A model generated the notes under the pieces. The model ran no database searches. It was not told where the DNA came from and saw nothing but the letters and a program-made list of their open reading frames with translations. Positions 21,701 through 30,034 of a stretch of DNA of 64,000 nt are shown here, one piece after another. Each line of letters begins with the position of its first letter. The stretch's first letter is position 1. The stretch comes from Fluoribacter gormanii (GTDB taxonomy: Bacteria > Pseudomonadota > Gammaproteobacteria > Legionellales > Legionellaceae): NCBI RefSeq assembly GCF_900156395.1, contig NZ_FTNL01000006.1, positions 96,016 to 160,015 of the forward strand, written 5' to 3'. The translations under genes and the position numbers were made by a program.

Positions 21701-23193
21701 TGACTTTCCATTTCTGTGAGCAGCTGTTTTTGCTTCTCACTACGAGCTTTTTTAAAGATATCTTGATAGGGAAATTCTTCAGGCCATGCTGGCAAAGCAT
21801 CATTTAAATCTGTAGATGCCAACTTTTCCTTTCCTTTAACCAGTTTATCGTGGTAGTCATTAAGTTCCTTTAAAGCCTTATCATAAGCGTCTCTATTAGC
21901 CGTTAATTTCACGCTATTGTCTGCATCTGTCGATAAAACAACGTCCAAGCTTATCTCAGGAAACTCACCTGTGACACAAGGAGGTTTGGAGATAGTATCT
22001 GGCCATAATGCTTTATCGTTATCAATATGATGTTTTAATAATTTAACGTTTTCAATACAAACGCTAAGGAGTCCTTTTTCCGGAAGTAGACTTGAAATGT
22101 AACATTCAGCTTTTAACTTGTTAGCATGACTTACACCGCTCTTATAAGTTTTTTCCAGGTCGAGCCCAATTTTACTCGTATATACTTCGACGTCTAGATC
22201 AATTTGTCCAGCGAACTCTCGGCTTGTCTCTTTTATTATTAAAGCTGACTTCTGATCAGAATCTCGTGCAGCTAAAGCTCGGGTAATGGGTGTTGATCTA
22301 ATTTCTTCGGGTAGGTTCATTTCATCATTTTCTTTTTTCCATTTCTCATTAAAATCAGCAAAATTTTGAGTTGCTTCGTCAAATTCGCTAAGCTTTTGCA
22401 CTAGCTCCATACGCAGTGCTTCCAATTTTTTGAGATGCTCTTCTAATTCTATGGTTCCAGAAGGTGGCACTTCTCTTATAATCGGCATAGCTTTAAAAAA
22501 GAGTTGTTCATCTTCCTTGAATTTTTTTTCTAAAGATCTAATGCTACTATCCCAGATATGCCATTGTTGCATTTTCATTTGATAAAATCGTGCATTCTCA
22601 AAAACTTCTTCGGGGTTGGAGTGGAGTTCGTAAATTTTTATTCGCCAATCCAAAGTTATTTTCAAACTTCGCAAAAGGCTTTCGGCTGGTTTTCGAACTT
22701 TTCCCACTACTGGAATTTTTTCCGGAAGCTCTGAAAGTGCCTGCTCACTCAGCGCAGTTGTCAAGAATCTCTGTAGCGCCAATCCTACTTGATAGGTTCG
22801 ATCATCAAAAATTTGGGGAACCCAGGTAGAATCCAGAGCATTAAAGGACTGACTGATAGTTGTGCTATTTGTTATTGCAGAACGATATCCACCACTGACA
22901 TTGGTAATATTAAAAACTGCTTGCAATACCTGGTTTGAATACTCATCCATTTGCTCTTGGGTCGCAAGCATTTTTTGCTTCTCAATATTTTTCTTTGCGT
23001 CCTCATCATATTCTTTCATGGTGACCGTTTGAGGTGGCTGGATAGAGTCTGGCCAAAATTTTGGGTTCACAAACAATAAAGCTGGGAGCTCTTTGTTTAA
23101 TGCCTCAGTTCTGGTGGGTAATGCTGTGCCTCTATTGATTGTTATCAATTCGACCTGAAGCTTTTCTATCGCTGCGAATATTGTCTTACTCAT
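18790..23193 (-). CDS. Giant coiled-coil protein, candidate Dot/Icm effector
   Basis: 1467-aa protein rich in Glu, Lys, Gln and Leu, with long heptad-like stretches over about residues 210-300, 480-700 and 770-1010, and no signal peptide. I do not recognise a catalytic domain. Two internal repeats are visible. A WPDSIQPP / WPDTISKPP motif occurs near residues 47 and 393. A module ARRKLLKEIELFEQSDL near 1045 is echoed by ARQKLFSDIKEFEESEL near 1245. A short hydrophobic patch (SSAAALVLGCFGY) lies near residue 1375, and the C-terminus ends KKQEELDYSVSYA, mildly E-block-like. Size and build resemble Legionella coiled-coil effectors such as SdhA or SidH, but family membership is not shown. Confidence 0.8.
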   Translation of the reverse strand: MSKTIFAAIEKLQVELITINRGTALPTRTEALNKELPALLFVNPKFWPDSIQPPQTVTMKEYDEDAKKNIEKQKMLATQEQMDEYSNQVLQAVFNITNVSGGYRSAITNSTTISQSFNALDSTWVPQIFDDRTYQVGLALQRFLTTALSEQALSELPEKIPVVGKVRKPAESLLRSLKITLDWRIKIYELHSNPEEVFENARFYQMKMQQWHIWDSSIRSLEKKFKEDEQLFFKAMPIIREVPPSGTIELEEHLKKLEALRMELVQKLSEFDEATQNFADFNEKWKKENDEMNLPEEIRSTPITRALAARDSDQKSALIIKETSREFAGQIDLDVEVYTSKIGLDLEKTYKSGVSHANKLKAECYISSLLPEKGLLSVCIENVKLLKHHIDNDKALWPDTISKPPCVTGEFPEISLDVVLSTDADNSVKLTANRDAYDKALKELNDYHDKLVKGKEKLASTDLNDALPAWPEEFPYQDIFKKARSEKQKQLLTEMESQINAVNKLIQTATLEKSRINRELIKFNRDGATKQASSRIQETFQKKADSKKHSSHVNYDYHRTQVRYERALSSKEAHKSQLTEIASKISTTQQAIKQETDSIKQLQIKRKHRELFLLKAKEKLTQFKKDLSEHKGFYIPADKIPQAELIKYLECGSNEFYDNLYLRAQNGNAYYGANLTYGIDWASYLLGLKQYESDFQKVSKDIEDKIELIDKELKIKLEGQDEQPGSESIAEENLWSLQKSYQKATHQKNAGGIQLGLLKTQQEQLQKEQEETNELLDILNKGKSELEQKVKQADLTMQHDEFSNQQAVLASDMLKLEYELADIGESVANFDQLFQNLAHLAKEELLAQSADLEEQLNTIGRPLTERKTYWEKSVAELIKQVQETINSLEKKWKQVPPSPELASEFQDLKKQLTASLEDKGIENTYATLSIKIAEKQNTLLQLKELAVTQIKSTELLQKASLLEHMSPDERGELYEQIKHFENEIEPQLTVIMENSNELVKKKVEATKEMLQGLTQVKNSIEDLEHLPKINFVYAELDRRVDACEPNMVLARRKLLKEIELFEQSDLGISLTRILINNNPAVKKEREPVLQMHYKIGYFKMLYKPSPKEGCDLHLLDDLPTKEEFDNDKLGTYKKCYIYSKEASQLYYISYGKSEPVKINDPDLFQENLEMIKKQRNTDPLKLTGEEIYTLITLNGGHSLPTLFADLEAQEDQKDKDSILEHLDHVIAGYEGFKEREKKLSPNAAQARQKLFSDIKEFEESELVTLLNYISERETREPEIQAKIERLEELKAKLNTFKMAYDELGTKQAINEAIEKATKSTEQFGQARAELKTRYFGEESIFDNYLKERKSTFAFRDFFSSAAALVLGCFGYKTESQKREEYLEELQAALQAYQKAPINDVEEVNSTHSQLREKIDIGLKNFSPRSKEGEDHGKSLNAKLTAFRTDVENVHSQIPKKQEELDYSVSYA

Positions 23194-23500
23194 TCGGATT
23201 ACCCTTGGTTAGTCTCTGCTTACTTCCTGCTCATTCAATCCAGCCTTCTTTGCTCTTATTATAATTCTTGTATGTTAATTTAATATTAACAGCCTGACGT
23301 GTTTTGATCAAATTTTTTATAAACTGGTAAATTATTGTTGCATTGATGTCTAAAAATTTATCGGGAAGGTATTTAGATACCTTTAGTTCACATAGTGTCT
23401 TCTTCTTTTGACATAATACCTATCCTTGAGATGGTGATCTTCTGGCACCTTTTTCCTTATTTTGACATAATACTCATCCTATTTTTTCGGAGAAAACCTA
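23194..23500. other. hflX upstream region with a duplicated TTTTGACATAATAC element
   Basis: No gene lies in this 307-base interval. The 14-mer TTTTGACATAATAC occurs twice on the plus strand, at 23406-23419 and 23460-23473, with start points 54 bases apart, and each copy is followed by a similar TATCCT/TCATCCT. Each includes a -35-like TTGACA. They could be tandem promoter or operator elements for hflX, or a local duplication. Confidence 0.5.
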
Positions 23501-24766
23501 GTGTTTGAACGTCCTCAAGGTGGCGAGCGAGCGGTATTGGTGCAACTGGCATTACCGGGTGTTGATGCAGATAAGGCATTGCAGGAATTTGAAGAGTTGG
23601 CTCTTTCGGCAAAAGCGGAAATTTTAGATTGTGTTTTAGGGACTCGCGCAACGCCTGATGCCAAGTATTATATTGGTAAGGGTAAAGCCGAAGAGATTGC
23701 ACAGCTGGTTAAGGCGCTTGATGCAGAATTGGTTCTGGTCAACCATGAATTATCCCCATCACAAGAACGAAATCTGGAACGTTTATTTGAATGCCGGGTA
23801 GTCGATCGAAGTGGTTTGATTCTTGATATTTTTGCGCAGCGGGCACGCACGTTTGAAGGGAAACTGCAAGTCGAACTGGCGCAATTACAACACTTATCAA
23901 CTCGGCTGATACGCGGTTGGACTCATTTGGAGCGACAAAAAGGGGGTATTGGTTTGCGAGGTCCTGGTGAAACCCAATTAGAAACTGACCGTCGCTTATT
24001 ACGAGAACGCATTAAATACATTAACAAACGTTTGGAAAAAGTACGCAGCAGCCGCGATCAAAACCGCCAGGCCCGACGCAAGGCTTCTTTGCTTACCGTG
24101 TCTTTGGTAGGTTATACCAACGCCGGGAAATCGACTTTATTCAATACATTGACCGGGGAAAGCATTTACGTAGCCGATCAGTTGTTTGCTACCTTGGATC
24201 CGACCATGCGCCAGCTTAATTTACCCGGTTCTTCCGCGGTGATTTTAACCGATACAGTGGGATTTATTCGTGATTTACCACACCAGTTGGTAGAAGCCTT
24301 TCGCGCGACTTTAGAAGAGACTCAACAGGCGGATTTATTGCTGCATGTGATCGATATTTCTGATCCGCATTGGCGGGACAATGTGTTTTCCGTACAACAG
24401 GTTTTGGATGAGCTAGGAGTACATGATATCCCCATAATTCAGGTATTCAATAAAATTGATTTAAAGGAAGGCTGGGAGCCTAAAATTGATTATCAGGAAG
24501 GGAAATGTAAAGTATGGATTTCTGCCGCCGCAAATGTGGGGCTGGATTTGCTCAAAGAAGCAATAAGTACTCAATTGCATGGGGCGGTTCTTGAGGAAAA
24601 TGTAGTACTCAAAGCAACTCAGGCAAAATTACGTGCGCAACTGTATGAGTTGGGCGCTGTTGTAAGCGAATCCCATAATGAAGAGGGGGATTGGCTATTG
24701 ACGATCCGTCTTACTCAAGCCCAAAAACAACGTTTGTTTGCGACGGACAGCTCCGCATCATTGTAA
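23501..24766 (+). CDS. hflX: Ribosome-associated GTPase HflX
   Basis: Rescue GTPase that splits stalled ribosomes, 421 aa. It has the HflX N-terminal domain (GKGKAEEIAQL, VNHELSPSQERNLE, DRSGLILDIFAQRA), the glycine-rich GGIGLRGPGETQLETDRR linker, and the G domain with GYTNAGKSTLF, DTVGFI and NKID. The start is GTG at 23501 with GGAG eight bases upstream. It is normally an hfq operon partner; here it has its own upstream region. Confidence 0.97.
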   Translation: MFERPQGGERAVLVQLALPGVDADKALQEFEELALSAKAEILDCVLGTRATPDAKYYIGKGKAEEIAQLVKALDAELVLVNHELSPSQERNLERLFECRVVDRSGLILDIFAQRARTFEGKLQVELAQLQHLSTRLIRGWTHLERQKGGIGLRGPGETQLETDRRLLRERIKYINKRLEKVRSSRDQNRQARRKASLLTVSLVGYTNAGKSTLFNTLTGESIYVADQLFATLDPTMRQLNLPGSSAVILTDTVGFIRDLPHQLVEAFRATLEETQQADLLLHVIDISDPHWRDNVFSVQQVLDELGVHDIPIIQVFNKIDLKEGWEPKIDYQEGKCKVWISAAANVGLDLLKEAISTQLHGAVLEENVVLKATQAKLRAQLYELGAVVSESHNEEGDWLLTIRLTQAQKQRLFATDSSASL

Positions 24767-24773
24767 TCTGTTC

Positions 24774-24860
24774 GTAGCCTAGGTGCAGCGCAGCCCAGAG
24801 TTTAGAGATCTTATGCGTGTATCAAAATCCCCGGGTTTCGCTTTGCTGCATCCGGACTAC
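24774..24860. repeat. Imperfect long palindrome in the hflX / thioredoxin convergent gap
   Basis: GTAGCCTAGGTGCAGC at the left edge pairs with GCTGCATCCGGACTAC at the right edge (12 of 16 positions). A CCCGGG-containing centre lies between them. It fills the gap between two convergent genes and shares the AGCC..GTGCAGCG core with the repeat at 47870-47910. It may double as a bidirectional terminator. Confidence 0.55.
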
Positions 24861-24865
24861 ATGCT

Positions 24866-25327
24866 TTAGGCTTTTTTTATCGCGGTATCCAGGGTTTTAA
24901 TATCCTGGCCTCCATAGAGGGTATTAACGAGCTCTCCTTGTGGATTGATGATGAAGGTAACAGGCACACCAATAATATCACCTAATCCTAAGGCGAGTGC
25001 TGGGTCAGTAGCTAATGACGGATACAAGATATTGAATTTACGAATCAGTTTTTTTTGCTTATGTACTGGAAGCCCATCATAATTCACTGCGAATAATACC
25101 ACAGGATCATTTTCGTGTTTTCGATAAAAATGATTTAACTCAGGAATTTCATCAATACAGGTCTTACACCAGCCTGCCCAGTAATTAATAAGCACCCACT
25201 TCCCTTTCAAAGATGAAAAAGAAATTGTATTGCCTTGAGTGTCTTTAAGTAGAACATCGGCCTGACACATGGCTGCAGTGGTCATTAACATCAATGCTGC
25301 AAATATGGATTTTATTTTTGAGTTCAT
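24866..25327 (-). CDS. TlpA-like periplasmic thioredoxin
   Basis: 153-aa exported thioredoxin-fold protein. The signal peptide MNSKIKSIFAALMLMTTAAM is followed by a TlpA/ResA-like domain with the redox site WAGWCKTCIDEIP and the cis-Pro region GVPVTFIINPQG. The start at 25327 is preferred over the longer frame (25342) because GAGATA precedes it. The substrate is unknown; such proteins reduce disulfides in cytochrome c maturation or protect exported proteins. Confidence 0.9.
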   Translation of the reverse strand: MNSKIKSIFAALMLMTTAAMCQADVLLKDTQGNTISFSSLKGKWVLINYWAGWCKTCIDEIPELNHFYRKHENDPVVLFAVNYDGLPVHKQKKLIRKFNILYPSLATDPALALGLGDIIGVPVTFIINPQGELVNTLYGGQDIKTLDTAIKKA

Positions 25328-25517
25328 AGTTATCTCATGCACTATTCAGAAGCTGCTTTATTTTATTGTAAGTGGGATTAGGAAAAAATATCTTTTTATA
25401 CTATACCAAAAAATGCTCCTGAAATCGCATGGTTCTAATGAGTTTTGCCTGCATAGTAGACCCTTAATCAATGATTTAGGTATGATGACGGTATTTTAAA
25501 ATATAATCGGGATCTCC

Positions 25518-26126
25518 ATGGCCAAACTCTATTTTTATTTTGCAGCAATGAATGCAGGGAAAAGTACGGTTCTTCTGCAATCAAGTTATAACTATCGTGA
25601 ACGCGGTATGAATACTTTACTATTTACGCCGGCGATAGATAATCGTTATCAGCATGGCATGGTCCATTCTCGCATTGGATTATCCGAACAGGCTTTGATT
25701 TTCAATCCAGAGGATGACCTGTATCAGCACGTCCTGGCGCAAGAAAAAAAATATGCGTGTATTTTGGTTGACGAAGCTCAATTTTTAACGCGAGCACAAG
25801 TGCATCAATTAACAGAAATAACGGATAAATTGGGTATTCCTGTTCTGGCATATGGGTTGCGTACGGATTTTCGCGGCGAACTATTTGAAGGCAGTCAATA
25901 TCTTTTAGCTTGGGCCGATGAGTTGGTTGAACTCAAAACCATCTGTCATTGCGGGCGTAAAGCAACCATGATTTTACGCTTAAATGCTCAAGGTAATGTA
26001 ATTACTGAGGGAGAGCAAGTTGTTATTGGCGGTAATGATATGTACTCCTCAACCTGTCGTCTGCATTTTAAACAGCGAGAACCAGGAGTCACTCGAGTGA
26101 TAAAAGAACAAGTGACCGAGTATTGA
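25518..26126 (+). CDS. tdk: Thymidine kinase (type II)
   Basis: 202-aa salvage enzyme phosphorylating thymidine. It begins [20 protein letters not shown], with the P-loop AAMNAGKST, and has Walker B ILVDEAQF, the [15 protein letters not shown] loop, and zinc ligands in CHCGRKAT and STCRLHF. Length and motif order match bacterial Tdk. Confidence 0.97.
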   Translation: MAKLYFYFAAMNAGKSTVLLQSSYNYRERGMNTLLFTPAIDNRYQHGMVHSRIGLSEQALIFNPEDDLYQHVLAQEKKYACILVDEAQFLTRAQVHQLTEITDKLGIPVLAYGLRTDFRGELFEGSQYLLAWADELVELKTICHCGRKATMILRLNAQGNVITEGEQVVIGGNDMYSSTCRLHFKQREPGVTRVIKEQVTEY

Positions 26127-26131
26127 TAAAG

Positions 26132-26170
26132 TTTTCTTAGCGCCTCACTTTGTGCGGGCTAAGAAAAAAA
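26132..26170. terminator. Bidirectional intrinsic terminator between tdk and the next convergent gene
   Basis: TTTTCTTAGC (26132-26141) pairs perfectly with GCTAAGAAAA (26158-26167). T-rich flanks on both strands (AAAAAAATTTTT on the right) allow it to stop transcription from either side. Confidence 0.8.
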
Positions 26171-26184
26171 TTTTTACTCATGAC

Positions 26185-27276
26185 TTAAAGTTTATGCTGC
26201 AAACTCTCGACAGTTGTGGCGACTAATTCTTTTGCCGGATTTGCTTCGATGAGATGCAGTGCATACTCAACGAGTTCTTCAGATCCTATAGGAATCTCTG
26301 CGGGAACATTCTGCAGGATCATGGTCTTATCTGAAGCTGAATATTTTCCCAGCGTTTCGAGATATTTATCTGAGCGCATCATCATAGAGGCATCGGCCAA
26401 TGTTAAAACCCTAAAGCCATCTTTAGTCATTCCTAATTCTAGTGCTCGTGCATTCATTTTATCAAAATACTTAACAAACATTGAACCCTCTGCGGAGGTG
26501 GTTGATGCAATTTCAATGGACATTATTCGTTTGCGAAACAAGGGGTTTATAATGGTTGTGGTCTCTACGGTTTCTGCTTTCGTAAATCCGCTCAAAATAC
26601 GCCCAGCACCTTGTACAAGTACTATACTTTGCAGATCCATATCAAACACAGGGCGCCAGTCATCTTCTTTTGTTGCGCCCAAGACTACGGTCGTTTCGTT
26701 ATTTCCCTGAGCAAGATCGAATATATTTTCACCTCTGGTGTATTCTCCAGGTGCCTGTTGTGCATTGAGAATACTTTGATAATATTCAAACTGTTCCACA
26801 TCGATATGTCGTGCTGTTTGTGGTCGAATATATACTGCGGGTAAGCACATCGATGCAATGGCTCCTTTGGCACTAATAAGCTGAAATCCTACCATGTATT
26901 CTTTGACGGTGTATGGATCCGGTGATGTTGAAAGCAATACACAGCTCTGCGGCTTGTGTATAAATTCAGCAATGTTTAAAGATAAAGGTCTTGTAGTGTA
27001 TTTACCGGCTCCAAATTTTCCATAGGTCGCAATGCTTTCTACTTCAGCATGGCCTGCAATCCCGCGGTGAATTATATCCAATCCACTTGGCAAACTGTTT
27101 AGCATTTGATGATAATCTACGGTTGCTTTTTTAGTAAGCCCTTGATGCGCACCTTCGGTTGGTATATCTGTACGGGGTCTAAAAATCTTTCCTATGCTAG
27201 AAGATTTTGCTAAATGGTTTAAAACCACACAACGGCATGGGCTGACAGGGGGAAATCGAGTGACTCTGCCTAACAT
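26185..27276 (-). CDS. Candidate effector with ADP-ribosyltransferase-like motifs
   Basis: 363-aa protein starting at the ATG at 27276, chosen because GGAGG stands eight bases upstream; the frame extends ten codons further to a weak TTG. There is no signal peptide or membrane segment. I do not recognise the family, but three elements resemble R-S-E ADP-ribosyltransferases. They are LDIIHRGIAGH (Arg71-Gly72), KYTTRPLSLNIAEF (Thr94-Thr95, then Ala and Phe as in the STS strand-helix), and GNNETTVVLGA (Glu194 ahead of a beta-strand). This is pattern matching by eye. The genomic setting, among housekeeping genes with other effector-like proteins, suggests a Dot/Icm substrate. Confidence 0.7.
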   Translation of the reverse strand: MLGRVTRFPPVSPCRCVVLNHLAKSSSIGKIFRPRTDIPTEGAHQGLTKKATVDYHQMLNSLPSGLDIIHRGIAGHAEVESIATYGKFGAGKYTTRPLSLNIAEFIHKPQSCVLLSTSPDPYTVKEYMVGFQLISAKGAIASMCLPAVYIRPQTARHIDVEQFEYYQSILNAQQAPGEYTRGENIFDLAQGNNETTVVLGATKEDDWRPVFDMDLQSIVLVQGAGRILSGFTKAETVETTTIINPLFRKRIMSIEIASTTSAEGSMFVKYFDKMNARALELGMTKDGFRVLTLADASMMMRSDKYLETLGKYSASDKTMILQNVPAEIPIGSEELVEYALHLIEANPAKELVATTVESLQHKL

Positions 27277-27538
27277 AACTTGGACCTCCGGGTTGTTTTT
27301 GGCCAAGCATAACCATTTTTAATTGAACTGCTTATTTTATAAGCATAGCACAGGGTAATTATTGTTCAAAAACGGGGCATGTATGCCTTGGCATGTTATG
27401 GAGGATAAAACTAGGAATGTGGTGCGAAAGGCCCATTTTGAGAGGAACAAATTTACCAAGATCGAATCATGGATTTTGAGCTATGCTATATTAGCAGAAG
27501 CAAATCAACGTTTTCGTTAGCTAACATGGAGTGTATTC

Positions 27539-28366
27539 ATGAGCGAAATTAAAGTAGAGCGATTAATCAAAGGTATCCTGGTACGAGAAGGAGCTGGTGT
27601 AAAATTACATCGCTTTATTGGTATCGAGAGAAGCAATGATTTTGAGCCTCTTCTTTTACTGGATTATTTCAATAGCGCGGACCCGTTGGATTATATGGCT
27701 GGTTTTCCTGCTCACCCACATCGCGGTTTTGAGACAATTACTTATTTACTCGATGGCAGTATTACTCATGAAGATAATAAAGGGCATAAAGGAGTTATCG
27801 CCGCAGGCGATGTTCAATGGATGACTGCCGGGAAAGGGATTATTCACTCAGAAATGCCCTCGGCTAATGGTAAATTACATGGCTTGCAGTTGTGGTTAAA
27901 TTTACCTGCCGCAGAGAAAATGGTTGCTCCCTTTTACCAAGAAATGCAAAGCGCCCAATTACCAGTGGAAACAAATGACTCTGGGGCGCGAATTAAGGTC
28001 ATTGCAGGCAAGACCGACAATGGAACCAATTCGCCAATTACCGGTATTGCTACCCAACCGTTGTTGTTTGATATTATTTTGCCGCCTGGTGCCAGTATGC
28101 AACAACACATTCCCAATGATTATCAAGCGATTCTTCTGGTGATTTCTGGAACCGTGCGTATCGGTGAGCAATCAGTACAACACGATACTTTGGCAAAGCT
28201 TGGCGACGGAGATGTTTTGCTTTTGAAAGGAGAGACAACAAGCCAATGTATTCTAATTGCTGCGGCCAGACTCCATGAGCCTATAACCCGACATGGGCCA
28301 TTTGTAATGAATACCCAGGAAGAAATAATACAAGCCTTGGACGATTTTCGTAGCGGTAGATTCTAA
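27539..28366 (+). CDS. Pirin family protein
   Basis: 275-aa bicupin protein. The N-terminal pirin cupin carries the metal-binding pattern FPAHPHRGFETITYLLDGS followed by HEDNKGHKG and MTAGKGIIHSEMP, and the C-terminal cupin is more degenerate. Bacterial pirins have been linked to quercetinase activity or redox sensing; the substrate here is unknown. The gene stands alone, with a 232-base upstream gap. Confidence 0.93.
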   Translation: MSEIKVERLIKGILVREGAGVKLHRFIGIERSNDFEPLLLLDYFNSADPLDYMAGFPAHPHRGFETITYLLDGSITHEDNKGHKGVIAAGDVQWMTAGKGIIHSEMPSANGKLHGLQLWLNLPAAEKMVAPFYQEMQSAQLPVETNDSGARIKVIAGKTDNGTNSPITGIATQPLLFDIILPPGASMQQHIPNDYQAILLVISGTVRIGEQSVQHDTLAKLGDGDVLLLKGETTSQCILIAAARLHEPITRHGPFVMNTQEEIIQALDDFRSGRF

Positions 28367-28399
28367 AGCGTTTGCCTGATGCACGAACCTATGTAATGA

Positions 28400-28443
28400 A
28401 GTTCACTAAAATTGGTCTAAAATTGAATTAATGGAAGTGAACT
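28400..28443. repeat. Spaced inverted repeat AGTTCACT / AGTGAACT
   Basis: Perfect 8-base arms at 28400-28407 and 28436-28443 flank an AT-rich 28-base spacer, just upstream of the unknown two-gene unit at 28469. It may be an operator or a structured 5' leader. Confidence 0.35.
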
Positions 28444-28468
28444 AAATACGTGAATAGGAGTAGAGCCT

Positions 28469-28822
28469 GTGCACCCAAGAAAGGAGCAATTTGCCAAAGA
28501 GATCTACAGGATTGTAGATCATTACTGCGAACAAAATCGTCATAGTAAATACAGAGCAAATTCAGCTATTCCTCTAGTTTTGGGCATTTCAGATATGGAT
28601 GCTCAGAAATTGATTAATAAAATCCTGATTGCATTGCCAGATTGCTTCTTTTATTTGGCAAAACCAGAACGTATCAGCGAGATGGTGAATTTTATTGCAC
28701 AACAATATTTGCTGTTCCAGGCACAAGAAAACATTAATGACGAGCTGTTTCCCAGTTTGCTTATTAATTTTGTTAATAATTTAGTCGAAGATATTATGCT
28801 TCGTTATTACTCATATGCATGA
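28469..28822 (+). CDS. Small unknown protein, first gene of a pair
   Basis: 117-aa soluble protein with a GTG start (28469) and AGGAG about 10 bases upstream. I do not recognise the family. It is predicted all-helical, with no signal peptide or membrane segment, and begins MHPRKEQFAKEIYRIVDHYC. The next gene starts 11 bases after its stop, so the two are probably co-transcribed and may work together. Confidence 0.75.
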   Translation: MHPRKEQFAKEIYRIVDHYCEQNRHSKYRANSAIPLVLGISDMDAQKLINKILIALPDCFFYLAKPERISEMVNFIAQQYLLFQAQENINDELFPSLLINFVNNLVEDIMLRYYSYA

Positions 28823-28833
28823 CCAGGTGATTT

Positions 28834-29940
28834 ATGACTAAAGAAGAGATAATTCAGGGAACAGGTTTAAGCCGCGAAGATCTGGATGTTCTGGTTTTGC
28901 TTGAGAGCGTAATTCAGGCAGATACACAGGGGCAAGGTGTTGAGTTAGCCGCTACAGAAGAAAACAATATTATCGCTTTTTTAGAAAAAGCTATTGGTAA
29001 TATGCAGTTAAACAAACAACTCCTGGAGCTAGGAAAATTAGCGCAACACGATACAGGAATCGGTTTTTCCGTGATTAATATGATGAGAAATGTTACTTTT
29101 AAATCAAGACATTGGCATGAAATTCATGCAGACGATCGTCATCAATTAACATTATCTCAATTAGGAGCTTTATCTGATTTAGCCTCCCTTACTCGTGATT
29201 TAGTTGCTTTTGAACGTGCAGGTTTAATTAGAGAAAACTCCTCTTTAGCTGAACTGTATCATGATGCCCAACAGGCGTTAAAAGAAGGTTTTTCCAAAGA
29301 TCTTGATGTTTCTTCCAAGGCTATGGATTTTGAAATTAAAGCAACACAAGGTGCACCCATGTTTCACCACACAAATTATCAAAAGGATGAGTTTGTTTTG
29401 TCAGAATTTCTCTATAGTGAGGAATATAAGATTAAACTGGATAAGTTGATTGAACATGATGAAACAAAAGAATTTTTAAAGAAGCATTTAGGTGATGACT
29501 GGTTACAGCAGTTGGAGCATAAATTTGGAGTAATCCAACGCGAAATCCATGATGCACAATTAATAGGCCCTATTTATCATGGAATGAGTCATCAGGATGC
29601 TACGGCCCAAGAGCAATTTCAAGCGGAAGACAAAAGTCCGGCGACTCTTATATGTTCTCCATTTGTAGGTATTTCTACTATGGCGGCTATTCAAGAGTTA
29701 AATATTCAGGTGACGCAGGAGTTGAAAAATAAAGGGGTGCAGGAAATTCCATCTCCTTTACTGCAATTGCCGGTTAATGAAAAACTGGATGCATTATCTC
29801 CTGCTCATTTTATCAATGCCTTGGATAAGTGTAGGGCATTAGAGCGATTACCTGGACAAGCAACTATTATGATGAAAGAACGCTTGAGTGGTGCTAAAAG
29901 CGAAGGGGAAGAAGTGCATCAGACAAATCGACCTAAATAG
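28834..29940 (+). CDS. Unknown helical protein, second gene of the pair
   Basis: 368-aa soluble protein of unknown family. It has an N-terminal Leu/Glu-rich helical region, a central charged stretch with LKKHLGDDWLQQLEHKFG, and a hydrophilic C-terminus with SEGEEVHQTNRPK. There are no signal peptide, membrane segment or clear catalytic motif. AGGTG precedes the ATG. The charged tail is compatible with a Dot/Icm substrate, but the evidence is weak. Confidence 0.75.
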   Translation: MTKEEIIQGTGLSREDLDVLVLLESVIQADTQGQGVELAATEENNIIAFLEKAIGNMQLNKQLLELGKLAQHDTGIGFSVINMMRNVTFKSRHWHEIHADDRHQLTLSQLGALSDLASLTRDLVAFERAGLIRENSSLAELYHDAQQALKEGFSKDLDVSSKAMDFEIKATQGAPMFHHTNYQKDEFVLSEFLYSEEYKIKLDKLIEHDETKEFLKKHLGDDWLQQLEHKFGVIQREIHDAQLIGPIYHGMSHQDATAQEQFQAEDKSPATLICSPFVGISTMAAIQELNIQVTQELKNKGVQEIPSPLLQLPVNEKLDALSPAHFINALDKCRALERLPGQATIMMKERLSGAKSEGEEVHQTNRPK

Positions 29941-29961
29941 GGTGGATAGGAATAATAAGAG

Positions 29962-29989
29962 TCCTCTCTCCCACAAGCGGGAGAGAGGA
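29962..29989. terminator. Strong hairpin after the unknown gene pair
   Basis: TCCTCTCTCCC and GGGAGAGAGGA form a perfect 11-bp stem with a 6-base loop, 21 bases after the stop codon and before the convergent S28 peptidase gene. There is no U-tract, so it may be a repeat element that also blocks read-through. Confidence 0.55.
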
Positions 29990-30034
29990 GTTGGAAGGCC
30001 TCAACCTTCTGTGGGAGGGGGCTAGAGATGAGGG

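Noticed and set aside
26216..26710. 164-codon plus-strand frame antisense to the ADP-ribosyltransferase-like gene
   Set aside because: No RBS or family pattern; the minus-strand gene has a strong GGAGG and ordered motifs.
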